A DNA stretch of 64,000 nt from Methylobacterium sp. DB0501 (GTDB lineage: Bacteria > Pseudomonadota > Alphaproteobacteria > Rhizobiales > Beijerinckiaceae). Location of the stretch: NCBI RefSeq assembly GCF_011043735.1, contig NZ_JAAKGV010000014.1, forward strand, positions 62,001 through 126,000, written 5' to 3'. Shown here one piece after another: positions 17,230-25,477 of the stretch. The notes under the pieces are model-generated. The model ran no database searches. It was given only the letters and a program-made list of their open reading frames with translations, and had not been told where the DNA came from. Position 1 is the first letter of the stretch. Each line of letters begins with the position of its first letter. Position numbers and translations under genes: made by a program.

Positions 17230-18072
17230 ATGCCGGAGCCGATCTCCCAGGTGGATTACTGGAACGGCGACGTCGGCGAGCGCTGGGCCGCCATGCAGGC
17301 GGAGCTCGACCGCGTCTTCGTGCCGCTCACCGACGCGCTGCTCGCCGGAGCCGGGCTCCGCCCCGGCGAGCGGGTGCTCGACATCGGCTGCGGCTGCGGC
17401 GAGACCGCCCTGCTGGCGGCCGGGCGGACCGGCCCCTCCGGCGCGGTCGCGGCGCTCGACGTGTCGCGGCCGATGCTGGCCCGGGCCCGCGCCCGGGCGA
17501 GCCAGGACGATCGAACCGCCTGCGCCCCGATCGCCTGGATCGAGGCGGATGCCCAGACCCATGCCTTCGCGCCGGACCACGACGTCGCCCTGTCGCGCTT
17601 CGGGGTGATGTTCTTCGAGGATTCGCGTCAGGCCTTCGCCAACATCCGGCGGGGCTTGCGGCCGGGCGGCCGCCTCGCCGCCCTGTGCTGGCGCGCCCTG
17701 CCGGAGAATGCCTGGGTGAACGTGGCACGCAACGCGGTACTGGGCGTGGTGCCGGAGCCCGAGCCGTCGCCTCCGGGCGCGCCCGGGCCGTTCCGCTTCG
17801 CCGACGGGGCGGCCTTGGTGGAACTCCTGGCACGAGCCGGCTTCGCCCAGGCCGGCGTGACGCCGGTCGATCGCGCGATCGAGATCGGCGACGACGCCGA
17901 GGCCGCGACGCGGTTCGCCGTCACGGTCGGGCCGGTCTCCGGGCTGCTGCGCGACCTCGACGCGGCGATGCGGGAGCGCGCCGTGGCGGCCGTGCGGGCC
18001 GCGATGCCGGAGGGCGGGCCGGTCCGCCTCGCCGCCGCCTGCTGGCTCGTCACCGCGGTCAATCCCGGCTGA
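17230..18072 (+). CDS. Class I SAM-dependent methyltransferase
   Basis: A 280-residue cytoplasmic methyltransferase of the UbiE/COQ5-like type. Motif I is VLDIGCGCGETALLAA, followed by the acidic loop VAALDVSRPMLARAR and motif-like DVALSRFGVMFFEDSRQAFANIRRGLRPGG. The substrate cannot be predicted from the sequence. The ATG at 17230 is preferred because GGAAGG lies about 7 bases upstream; an in-frame ATG at 17215 would add five residues. It lies 115 bases after the MucR-type gene on the same strand. Confidence 0.88.
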   Translation: MPEPISQVDYWNGDVGERWAAMQAELDRVFVPLTDALLAGAGLRPGERVLDIGCGCGETALLAAGRTGPSGAVAALDVSRPMLARARARASQDDRTACAPIAWIEADAQTHAFAPDHDVALSRFGVMFFEDSRQAFANIRRGLRPGGRLAALCWRALPENAWVNVARNAVLGVVPEPEPSPPGAPGPFRFADGAALVELLARAGFAQAGVTPVDRAIEIGDDAEAATRFAVTVGPVSGLLRDLDAAMRERAVAAVRAAMPEGGPVRLAAACWLVTAVNPG

Positions 18073-18274
18073 GACGTTCACGCCTCAATCCTGACATGCT
18101 GGCGCCGGAGAGACGGGCGAGGGATCCCGGCCGATGGAACCCGCCGCCCCTGGGGATGCGGATCCCTCCGGCCGTTGATTTCCCTGCATGAGCCACGCAT
18201 GGTCGCGGCGGCGCGGCACGCTCCCGGTCCCGCGGCGCCTTCGCGCCGCCCCAACGAAGGCGTAAGGAGACACG

Positions 18275-20323
18275 GTGAAGCGCGCGCGCCTCGACCCGGT
18301 CGGATCCCAGCAGGCGCCCCGCGGCCGGTCCGCCGATCCGGGCCATGAACCACCGCTCGACCTGTCGGGCGCCGCCTCGCCCCGTGCCGACCGCCGCGAC
18401 GTCAACCTGCGCTGGCTCGCCGCCTGCGTCCTCACCGGCATGACCGGCGCCGCCCTGATCGGCTCGGCGATCTGGGTGTCGCTGCAGGGCGAGATCACCT
18501 TCGCCGAGCTGCCGCAGGCGGTCGCCGTGGCGCCGCGCCCGGTCGCCAGCGAGGGCGGCACCAACCTCGCCCGCAAGGGCGACCGGCTGGTGCGCAACCC
18601 GATGGTGGCTTTGGCCAAGCAGAGCTTCAAGGCGCCCGTGACCCTGCGGGCGGGCGAGCGCGAGATCATCAAGGTCCGGCCCTTCGTGCGGATCGCCACC
18701 GCGCTCTCGACCACCGCCGGCATCGCGGCGACCGACATCCCGGCCTTCGACCCGATGCGCTTCTTCGCCGATCCGGGCACCGACCGGGTGCCGGAGGCGC
18801 AAAGTCCGGCGACCGACGCGCCGGATGCCGAGGTGTCGGTGGTCAAGCGCGACCTCGGCGACCTCGCGGTCCCGGCCGGCTCCCCCGCCCTCTCGGACGA
18901 CGACGTGGCGGCGCAGATCGAGGAGGAACGGCGGCTCGCCGCGGAAGCGGGCCGGCGCGCGGCCCTGCCGATCGCCCCCCAGCTGATGCTGTCGCGCACC
19001 CTGCGCAGCATGGCGACGCTGCCGGGCCTCGACGGCGGCGGCGATTTCGGCGGCAGTTCCGGCCCGTTCAAGTCGATCGAGGTCCGGGTGATGCGCGAGA
19101 ACGTCACCGATCTCGCCAAGATCGAGCGCGAGCGCGAGCGCGACGCGCCGCTCGTCGAGGAGCGCGACGTCGCGATCAAGCGCGGCGAGACCCTGGAGGG
19201 CGTGCTGAAGGCCAATGGCGGCCTCGACGAGCAGGTCCGCCCGATCCTGGCGGCGCTCGGCACCCGGGTCCGCTCCGGCGCGGTCGGCGAGGGCCAGCAG
19301 ATGCGGCTCCAGATCGGCCCCGGGCCCCGGGTCGGCGACCCGCGCCAGCTCACCCGGGTCATCCTCTACGGCGAATCCGGCGTCGAGGCGATCGCCGCGA
19401 TGAACGACCGCGGCGGCTTCGTGTCGGTGGCTCCGCCGGTGCCGGAAGGCACGGCCGCCAAGCCGGCCGCCAAGCCGGAGGCGGACGACGACGAGGAGGG
19501 CACCGGCGCCCGCCTCTATGCCAGCCTCTACGAGACCGCGGCGCGCCACGACCTGCCGCGCTCCACCGTCGAGGACCTGGTGCGGATCTTCGGCTACGAC
19601 GTCGATTTCCAGCGCCGCGTCGCCACCGGCGACGGCATCGAGCTGTTCTACACCTACGACGAGGAATCCGGCGGCTCGGCCGAGCGGCCCGACATCCTGT
19701 TCGCGGCCCTCAACCTCGGCGGCGAGTCGCGAAGAATCTACCGCTTCCAGTCGCCGGACGACGGCAGCGTCGACTATCTCGACGAGGCCGGCCGCTCGCT
19801 CAAGAAATTCCTGCTGCGCAAGCCGGTGGCCGACGGCAACATGAGCTCCGGCTTCGGCTACCGCCGCCACCCGGTGCTCGGCTACGCCAAGCTCCATACC
19901 GGCGTCGACTGGTCGATCCGGATCGGCACCCCGATCTTCGCGGCCGGCAACGGCACGATCATCAAGGCCGAGTGGGATTCCGGCTACGGCCGCCGGGTCG
20001 AGATCCAGCACGCCAACGGCTACGTCACCACCTACAACCACATGTCGCGGTTCGGCCGCGGCGTCAGTGCCGGCGCCAAGGCGCGCCAGGGCCAGATCAT
20101 CGGCTATGTCGGCTCCACCGGACTCTCGACCGGCGCCCACCTCCACTACGAGGTCATCATCAACGGCCACTTCGTCGACCCGATGAAGATCCGCGTGCCC
20201 CGCGGCCGCGAACTCGACGGGCGGCTGCTGGCCGAGTTCCGGCGCCAGCGCGACCAGATCGACGGGCTGATCCAGAAATCGGGCGCGCCGACGACGCTGG
20301 CGCAGCGCGAGGCGATGCGCTGA
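18275..20323 (+). CDS. Membrane-anchored M23 (LytM-type) peptidoglycan endopeptidase
   Basis: A 682-residue envelope protein: about 48 cytoplasmic residues, one membrane helix (LAACVLTGMTGAALIGSAIWV), a long periplasmic region with an Arg/Glu-rich probable coiled coil near residue 285, an opacity-associated/LysM-like stretch, and a C-terminal M23 domain. The zinc ligands are visible in SGFGYRRHPVLGYAKLHTGVDW (His541, Asp545) and HLHYEV (His622, His624). It should cut or remodel peptide cross-links, or act as an activator of an amidase. The GTG start has AAGGAG 5-6 bases upstream. A hairpin at 18232-18249 precedes it. Confidence 0.92.
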   Translation: MKRARLDPVGSQQAPRGRSADPGHEPPLDLSGAASPRADRRDVNLRWLAACVLTGMTGAALIGSAIWVSLQGEITFAELPQAVAVAPRPVASEGGTNLARKGDRLVRNPMVALAKQSFKAPVTLRAGEREIIKVRPFVRIATALSTTAGIAATDIPAFDPMRFFADPGTDRVPEAQSPATDAPDAEVSVVKRDLGDLAVPAGSPALSDDDVAAQIEEERRLAAEAGRRAALPIAPQLMLSRTLRSMATLPGLDGGGDFGGSSGPFKSIEVRVMRENVTDLAKIERERERDAPLVEERDVAIKRGETLEGVLKANGGLDEQVRPILAALGTRVRSGAVGEGQQMRLQIGPGPRVGDPRQLTRVILYGESGVEAIAAMNDRGGFVSVAPPVPEGTAAKPAAKPEADDDEEGTGARLYASLYETAARHDLPRSTVEDLVRIFGYDVDFQRRVATGDGIELFYTYDEESGGSAERPDILFAALNLGGESRRIYRFQSPDDGSVDYLDEAGRSLKKFLLRKPVADGNMSSGFGYRRHPVLGYAKLHTGVDWSIRIGTPIFAAGNGTIIKAEWDSGYGRRVEIQHANGYVTTYNHMSRFGRGVSAGAKARQGQIIGYVGSTGLSTGAHLHYEVIINGHFVDPMKIRVPRGRELDGRLLAEFRRQRDQIDGLIQKSGAPTTLAQREAMR

Positions 20324-20429
20324 ACCCGCCTCACGAGCGTTCTGGTCTCCCTCGACGGAGCTGACACCGACGGCCCCGGGCTGATGCAGTGCGGCGGAAG
20401 AACCGCCCGAGAGCGCGATCTCTGTCGTC

Positions 20430-21104
20430 TCACGTGATCCGCCCGATGATCGCCTCCCGGGCCGCCCGCGAGCCGCAGAGCCGCTTCTTCGCCCGCGCGA
20501 CCACCGCCGCCGGCGCCTCGGCCGGGGTGCCGGATGCGAAGGGCGGGGCCGGCGCGTATTCGAGCGCCAGCTGAACCGTCTCGGCCTCCTCGCGGCCGAG
20601 CAGCTCGGCCACCACGGCGAGCCCGAAATCGATTCCCGAGGTCACCCCTCCGGCGGTGATAAGGTTGCCGTCGCGCACCACGCGGTCCTGCACGGGCACG
20701 GCGCCGAAGCGGGCGAGGAAGTCGTGCGCGTACCAGTGCGTCGTCGCCCGCCGGCCCCCGAGCAGCCCGGCCGCGCCGAGCACCAGCGCCCCGGTGCAGA
20801 CCGAGGTGAGATAGCGGACCTCCTTCGCGCGCGCCCGCACGAAGTCCAGGGTCTCCCCGTCCTCCATCAGCGCGTTCACCCCGGCGCCGCCGGGGATGCA
20901 AAGCACGTCGAGGGGCGGGCAGGTCGCGAAGGTCGCCGTCGGCACGAAGGGAATCCCGGTCGCCGAGCGCACCGGCTCGCCGTCCTTCCAGATCAGATGC
21001 ACGGCGCTGTCCGGCACCGAGGCGAACACCTCGTAGGGGCCGGTGAGGTCGAGCTGCTGGACCTGCGGGAAGACGAGGATTCCGAAGCTGAGCGACACAG
21101 ACAT
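20430..21104 (-). CDS. DJ-1/PfpI family protein, isonitrile hydratase-like
   Basis: A 224-residue protein of the DJ-1/PfpI (class I glutamine amidotransferase-like) fold. The N-terminus FGILVFPQVQQLDLTGPYEVF and the nucleophile elbow SVCTGALVLGAAGLL (Cys103) followed by RRATTHW match the isonitrile hydratase-like subgroup, which hydrates isonitriles to N-formamides; relatives often have other or unknown roles. An alternative GTG start two codons downstream has better spacing to GGAGG (7 bases), since the ATG at 21104 almost touches that site. It lies 25 bases after gluQ on the same strand and may be co-transcribed. Confidence 0.88.
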   Translation of the reverse strand: MSVSLSFGILVFPQVQQLDLTGPYEVFASVPDSAVHLIWKDGEPVRSATGIPFVPTATFATCPPLDVLCIPGGAGVNALMEDGETLDFVRARAKEVRYLTSVCTGALVLGAAGLLGGRRATTHWYAHDFLARFGAVPVQDRVVRDGNLITAGGVTSGIDFGLAVVAELLGREEAETVQLALEYAPAPPFASGTPAEAPAAVVARAKKRLCGSRAAREAIIGRIT

Positions 21105-21129
21105 TCCTCCCGTTCCGCGGCAGGATCCT

Positions 21130-22029
21130 CTACGGCGGAGTGGGGTGCAAGGGGTATCGGGCCTCCCGATCGACCACGCCGAAGCCCAGCCGCGCCCGCA
21201 CCTCCGCCGCGCTCATCCCCCGCTCCCGCAAGGCCGCCAACGCCTCCGACCGCAGGCTCTTCGACAGCTTCTCTCCGCCCGCGTCCCGGATCAGCCCGTG
21301 ATGGTGGTAGTGCGGGGTCGGCAGGCCGAGGAGGCGCTGGAGCAGGAGGTGGAGATCGGTGGCGGCTTCGAGATCCTGGCCGCGGACGACGTGGGTGATC
21401 CCCTGCGCAGCGTCGTCGAGGACGACGGCGAGGTGGTAGCTCGTCGGCACGTCCTTGCGGCCGAGCACCGCGTCGCCCCAGCGGGCCGGATCGGCCGTGC
21501 GGACCCTGGCGGGCTCGCCGGGCGCGAAGGCGGTGTAGGCGTGGGGGCCTGGACAGAGGGACAGCGCGCGGGCCATGTCGAGACGCCAGGCGTGGGGTTC
21601 CTCCGGGATCGGCCTGCGGCGGCAGGTGCCGGGATAGAGCGGCGCTCCGTCCGGGTCGCGGGCGTCGCCGGCGGCCTCGAGAATCGCCCGGCGGGTGCAG
21701 GTGCACGGGTAGATCAGGCCGCGCGCCCGCAAGCCGTCGAGGGCGGCGCGGTAGGTGGACATCCGGTCCGACTGGCGCCAGACCGGCTCGGGAAAGGTCA
21801 GCCCGAGCCAGGCGAGATCGGCGACCAGCGCCTCGGTCAGCTCCGGCCGGCAGCGCACAGGGTCGATGTCCTCGATGCGCAGCAGCAGCTCGCCCTGCAG
21901 CGCCCGCGCGATCTCGGCGTTGAGGAGGGCCGAGTAGGCGTGGCCGAGATGCAGGCGCCCGTTCGGGCTCGGGGCGAAGCGCAGGCGGGGAGACGGCACG
22001 GCGGGATGCGAACGACGAAGACTGCTCAC
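21130..22029 (-). CDS. gluQ: Glutamyl-Q tRNA(Asp) synthetase
   Basis: A class I synthetase fragment of about 299 residues, homologous to the GluRS catalytic core but without an anticodon-binding domain. It attaches glutamate to queuosine in tRNA(Asp). The HIGH-type motif is FAPSPNGRLHLGHAYSALLN, the KMSKS-type motif is GGEKLSKSL, and the zinc-site cysteines lie in YPCTCTRR and LYPGTCRRR. The start is uncertain: GTG 22029 overlaps the divergent alkA start by 24 bases, whereas GTG 21999 (10 residues later) does not. Neither has a good ribosome binding site. Confidence 0.92.
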   Translation of the reverse strand: MSSLRRSHPAVPSPRLRFAPSPNGRLHLGHAYSALLNAEIARALQGELLLRIEDIDPVRCRPELTEALVADLAWLGLTFPEPVWRQSDRMSTYRAALDGLRARGLIYPCTCTRRAILEAAGDARDPDGAPLYPGTCRRRPIPEEPHAWRLDMARALSLCPGPHAYTAFAPGEPARVRTADPARWGDAVLGRKDVPTSYHLAVVLDDAAQGITHVVRGQDLEAATDLHLLLQRLLGLPTPHYHHHGLIRDAGGEKLSKSLRSEALAALRERGMSAAEVRARLGFGVVDREARYPLHPTPP

Positions 22030-22704
22030 GCCATAAGCCCGCCGGCTGCCGCCGTCACCGGGCCGCTGCTCGATTCCGAGGCGGCCCTGCGCGACGGCAC
22101 GGCGGCGCTGGCGGACCTCGATCCGGTCATGGCGCGAATCCTGGCGGAGGGTGCGATACCGGTCTTGCGCAAGCGCGCCCCCGGCTTCGAGGGTCTGGCC
22201 GGCATCGTGGTGGGACAGCAGATCTCGACCGCCAGCGCCGCGGCGATCTGGGGTCGGCTGAAAGCCCGCCTGCCGGACCTCACCGCCGCGTCCCTGGCCG
22301 CGGCCCCGGACGAGACCCTGCGCGCGGCCGGCCTGTCGGCGCCGAAGATCCGCACCCTTCGGGCGGCGGCCGACGCCGTCCTCGGCGGCGCCCTGCCGCT
22401 CGATTCCCTGCACGCGCTGCCGGCCGACAAGGCCCATCGCCGGATGGTGGCCCTGCACGGCATCGGGCCCTGGACGGCCGACGTCTACCTGCTGTTCTGC
22501 CTGGGCCACCCGGACGCGTTCCCGGCCGGCGACCTCGCCCTCCAGGAGGCGGCCCGCCTCGCCGACGGGCTGGAGGTGCGGCCGAGCGCCGCCGCCCTCA
22601 CGCGGCGGGCCGAGGCCTGGCGGCCCTGGCGCGGGGTCGCCGCCAAGGTGCTGTGGGCCTATTACCGGATCGCCAAAGCCCGCGACGGCGCACCCCTTCC
22701 CTGA
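22006..22704 (+). CDS. alkA: DNA-3-methyladenine glycosylase II (AlkA-type)
   Basis: A 232-residue HhH-GPD DNA repair glycosylase that removes alkylated purines. IVVGQQISTASAAAIWGRL is the family's conserved first region, MVALHGIGPWTADVYLLF is the helix-hairpin-helix with GPWTA, and AFPAGDLALQEA contains the catalytic aspartate. It has no [4Fe-4S] cysteine cluster, as expected for AlkA rather than MutY/Nth. It begins head to head with gluQ, so its promoter must lie within gluQ coding sequence. The carboxylesterase gene follows after 48 bases on the same strand. Confidence 0.93.
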   Translation: MRTTKTAHAISPPAAAVTGPLLDSEAALRDGTAALADLDPVMARILAEGAIPVLRKRAPGFEGLAGIVVGQQISTASAAAIWGRLKARLPDLTAASLAAAPDETLRAAGLSAPKIRTLRAAADAVLGGALPLDSLHALPADKAHRRMVALHGIGPWTADVYLLFCLGHPDAFPAGDLALQEAARLADGLEVRPSAAALTRRAEAWRPWRGVAAKVLWAYYRIAKARDGAPLP

Positions 22705-22752
22705 AGACCGCGCGGCAGAGCACCCCTCCCCGACCGAACGGAGCCCGACCCG

Positions 22753-23427
22753 ATGCCGATCCTCACCGGCCCGCGCCTGATGCCCCGCTCCGGGCAGAAA
22801 CCGCGCCAGCTCGTCGTCCTGCTGCACGGCTTCGGTGCCGACGGCAACGACCTGATCGACCTCGCGCAGGAATGGCAGCCGCTCCTGCCCGACGCCGCCT
22901 TCGTGGCGCCGCACGCGCCCGAGCCCTGCATCCAGGGTTTTGGGCGGCAATGGTTCTCCCTCACCTTCCGCGACCCGCACGAGCGCTGGCGCGGCGTCAA
23001 CCACGCCGGCCCGACGCTCGACGCCTTCCTGGATGCGGAGCTCGAAGCGCTGGAGTTGGAACCGCATCAGCTCGCGCTGGTGGGGTTCAGCCAGGGCTGC
23101 ATGATGGCCCTGCACGTCGCCCTGCGCCGCCCGGCCCCGGTCGCGGCTCTGGTCGGGCTGTCCGGCATGCTGGTCATGGAGGAGGGCAAGGGCCCCGAGA
23201 GCCTGACGCCTTCGGCGGTGCCGCCGGTCCTGCTCGTTCACGGCGACCAGGACGAGGTGATCCCGGTCGACGCGATGTTTCTCTCGGCGGAGGCTCTCGC
23301 CGCGGCGAACGTGCCGGCGGAGTGGCACCTCTCCGCCGGGATCGGCCACGGCATCGACGACGGCGCCCTCTACCATGCCGGGCAGTTCCTCGCCGCCGGC
23401 TTCGCCCGGGCGGCGCGGCGGGGTTAG
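22753..23427 (+). CDS. Phospholipase/carboxylesterase family alpha/beta hydrolase
   Basis: A 224-residue cytoplasmic hydrolase of the Abhydrolase_2 group (YpfH-like). LVVLLHGFGADGNDLIDLA is the oxyanion-hole strand, GFSQGC carries the nucleophile Ser113, HGDQDEVIPV supplies the acid, and GIGHGIDD the catalytic histidine. Likely substrates are short-chain esters or acyl groups. GGAG lies 9 bases before the ATG. Its TAG stop shares bases with the TAA stop of the convergent aldolase gene. Confidence 0.9.
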   Translation: MPILTGPRLMPRSGQKPRQLVVLLHGFGADGNDLIDLAQEWQPLLPDAAFVAPHAPEPCIQGFGRQWFSLTFRDPHERWRGVNHAGPTLDAFLDAELEALELEPHQLALVGFSQGCMMALHVALRRPAPVAALVGLSGMLVMEEGKGPESLTPSAVPPVLLVHGDQDEVIPVDAMFLSAEALAAANVPAEWHLSAGIGHGIDDGALYHAGQFLAAGFARAARRG

Positions 23428-24206
23428 CCCCGCGCCTCCTTGAGCGCCGCGGCGGCACCGGCTCGCAGCAGGGGACCATCGCCCGAGAGCGCGATCAGGT
23501 CGAAGCCCTCCCCGATCAGCTCGCGGGTGCGCGGGCCGGACAGGGAGTAGATGCCGATGCGCTTGCCCGCGGCACGGCTGCGCGCCATGGCGTGCTTGAG
23601 CGCGTCGCGCACCGCCGCGCCGTCGGGATCGAGGCCGGCGCCGTTCGACAGGGCGATCGAGAGGTCCGAGGGGCCGATGAAGATGCCGTCGATCCCGTCC
23701 ACCGCCAGGATGTCGTCGAGGGCGGCGAGCGCCTCCCGGGTCTCGATCATCGCCAGCGTCTGGCAGAAGCCGTTGGCCTCCCGCAGGTAGGTGTCGGGGG
23801 ACAGGCCCGACAGGGCGAGCGCCGGGGCCGGGCCCCAGCTGCGCTCGCCGAGCGGCGGGTACTTGGCGAGGCCGGCGAAGCGCCTGGCATCATCGACGGT
23901 GTTGACCATCGGGGCGATGACGCCGGACACTCCGGCGTCGAACAGCCGGGAGACCGTGGCGAAGCCCCCGACCGGCACCCGCGCCAGGGTCGGCTTGCCG
24001 CGGGCGGCGACCAGCGCGATGGTCCGGCTGATGCTGTCGAAGTCGTGGGCGCCGTGCTGCATGTCGAGGGTGACGGCATCGAAGGCTTCCGCCGCCATGA
24101 GCCCCGCCACCGCCGGTTCCGGGATGCCGCACCAGGCCGTGATCAACGGCTTGCCCTCGCGGAATCGCGCCGCCAGCGCGGCCACCGCTCCACCCCGTTC
24201 CGCCAT
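23424..24206 (-). CDS. HpcH/HpaI family aldolase
   Basis: A 260-residue class II pyruvate aldolase of the HpcH/HpaI fold. Characteristic stretches are FDAVTLDMQHGAHDFDS, MVNTVDDARRFAGLAKYPPLGERS, LAMIETREALAALDDI with the metal-binding glutamate, and IFIGPSDLSIALS with the metal-binding aspartate. Members cleave 2-keto-4-hydroxy acids to pyruvate and an aldehyde; the aldehyde here is unknown. GGGAGG lies about 6 bases before the ATG at 24206. It converges on the carboxylesterase with a 4-base overlap at TTAG. Confidence 0.92.
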   Translation of the reverse strand: MAERGGAVAALAARFREGKPLITAWCGIPEPAVAGLMAAEAFDAVTLDMQHGAHDFDSISRTIALVAARGKPTLARVPVGGFATVSRLFDAGVSGVIAPMVNTVDDARRFAGLAKYPPLGERSWGPAPALALSGLSPDTYLREANGFCQTLAMIETREALAALDDILAVDGIDGIFIGPSDLSIALSNGAGLDPDGAAVRDALKHAMARSRAAGKRIGIYSLSGPRTRELIGEGFDLIALSGDGPLLRAGAAAALKEARG

Positions 24207-24555
24207 CTCGGTCCCTCCCGGTATCAAGGCCGCGCGTTCGGCCGCGGCTCGTGGCGCGAGCTTAGGTCAGGCCGGGGAGCGCCGTCGAGACGCGCCCGCG
24301 ACATGCCGCCCCCTCCCGCCACGCTTGCATCGAGGCGGTCCCATGCGCATATCGGCGCGACCAACGACCGCAATTCATCGCAGCGGCGTCCGGGCCCTCC
24401 CCGGCGCACCGGCTAACGCGTTGTGCTGCCTTCGCGGTTCGGGTAATTTGCCCCCGGCCGCCGGGACGCCCCGGATCGACGCGTCCCTCGGCCCGACCTT
24501 CTCGTCAGAGGTCGCCGCGCCGCGGGTCCCACACGTCGTCAGGAGCCTCGGCCCC
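24207..24555. other. Divergent aldolase / purC intergenic region
   Basis: No gene is seen. It should contain the aldolase promoter (leftward) and the purC promoter, for which a candidate lies at 24421-24449. About 100 bases of leader would then precede purC; I see no recognisable riboswitch in it. Confidence 0.5.
24421..24449 (+). promoter_or_regulatory. Candidate purC promoter
   Basis: TTGTGC at 24421-24426 and TAATTT at 24444-24449 are separated by exactly 17 bases in one of the few AT-richer patches upstream of purC. Confidence 0.45.
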
Positions 24556-25350
24556 ATGGACTTCCTCAAACCACGGTACACGCCTATGAATCGCCGCCGT
24601 CGCATCTACGAGGGCAAGGCGAAGGTCCTCTACGAGGGTCCCGAGCCCGGTACGCTCATCCAGCACTTCAAGGACGACGCGACCGCCTTCAACGCCAAGA
24701 AGCACGAGGTGATCGACGGCAAGGGCGTGCTGAACAACCGGATCTCCGAGTTCGTGTTCCAGCACCTCAACGACATCGGCGTGCCGACGCACTTCATCCG
24801 TCGGCTCAACATGCGCGAGCAGCTGATCCGCGAGGTCGAGATCATCCCGCTCGAGGTGGTGGTGCGCAACGTGGCGGCCGGCTCGCTGGCGACGCGGCTG
24901 GGCCTGGAGGAAGGCACCCAGCTCCCGCGCTCGATCATCGAGTTCTACTACAAGAACGACCAGCTCAACGACCCGATGGTGTCGGAAGAGCACATCACCG
25001 CCTTCGGCTGGGCGACGCCGCAGGAGATCGACGACATCATGGCGCTGGCCATCCGGGTCAACGACTTCATGTCGGGTCTCTTCCTCGGCGTCGGCATCCG
25101 CCTCGTCGACTTCAAGATGGAGACCGGCCGGCTCTGGGAAGGCGACATGATGCGCATCGTCGTCGCCGACGAGATCTCCCCGGATTCCTGCCGCCTCTGG
25201 GACATCAAGAGCCAGGACAAGCTCGACAAGGACCGTTTCCGCAAGGATCTCGGCGGCCTGATCGAGGCCTATACCGAGGTGGCCCGCCGCCTCGGCATCC
25301 TCGGCGAGAACGAGAAGGTGCAGACCGGCGGGCCGCGCCTGGTGCAGTGA
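24556..25350 (+). CDS. purC: Phosphoribosylaminoimidazole-succinocarboxamide synthase
   Basis: SAICAR synthase joins aspartate to CAIR with ATP in purine synthesis. The 264-residue protein contains the SAICAR signature regions YEGKAKVLYE, FKDDATAFNAKK, VVVRNVAAGSLATRLG, and the C-terminal LVDFKMETGRLWEGDMMRIVVADEISPDSCRLWD. AGGAG lies 10 bases before ATG 24556; many relatives start at the in-frame ATG 24586 (MNRRRRIYEGK), which would remove ten residues. It is monocistronic, with its own promoter and a terminator just downstream; no other pur genes are adjacent. Confidence 0.96.
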   Translation: MDFLKPRYTPMNRRRRIYEGKAKVLYEGPEPGTLIQHFKDDATAFNAKKHEVIDGKGVLNNRISEFVFQHLNDIGVPTHFIRRLNMREQLIREVEIIPLEVVVRNVAAGSLATRLGLEEGTQLPRSIIEFYYKNDQLNDPMVSEEHITAFGWATPQEIDDIMALAIRVNDFMSGLFLGVGIRLVDFKMETGRLWEGDMMRIVVADEISPDSCRLWDIKSQDKLDKDRFRKDLGGLIEAYTEVARRLGILGENEKVQTGGPRLVQ

Positions 25351-25384
25351 TGCGCTTCGGCTGACGCCGGATCGAGATTGAATG

Positions 25385-25414
25385 CGGGGCCGCTTCCCGG
25401 AGGAGGCGGCCCCG
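25385..25414 (+). terminator. Terminator after purC
   Basis: CGGGGCCGC pairs perfectly with GCGGCCCCG around a 12-base loop, followed by TCGTCGTTTC. Confidence 0.7.
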
Positions 25415-25477
25415 TCGTCGTTTCGGCACGACGCGGTGGACGTCGGGAGCGTCGAGGGATCGTCCCGGCGACGCGTC

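Noticed and set aside
24450..24555. A purine riboswitch in the purC leader
   Set aside because: I could not find the conserved loop-loop and junction bases of a purine aptamer; the leader looks unstructured.
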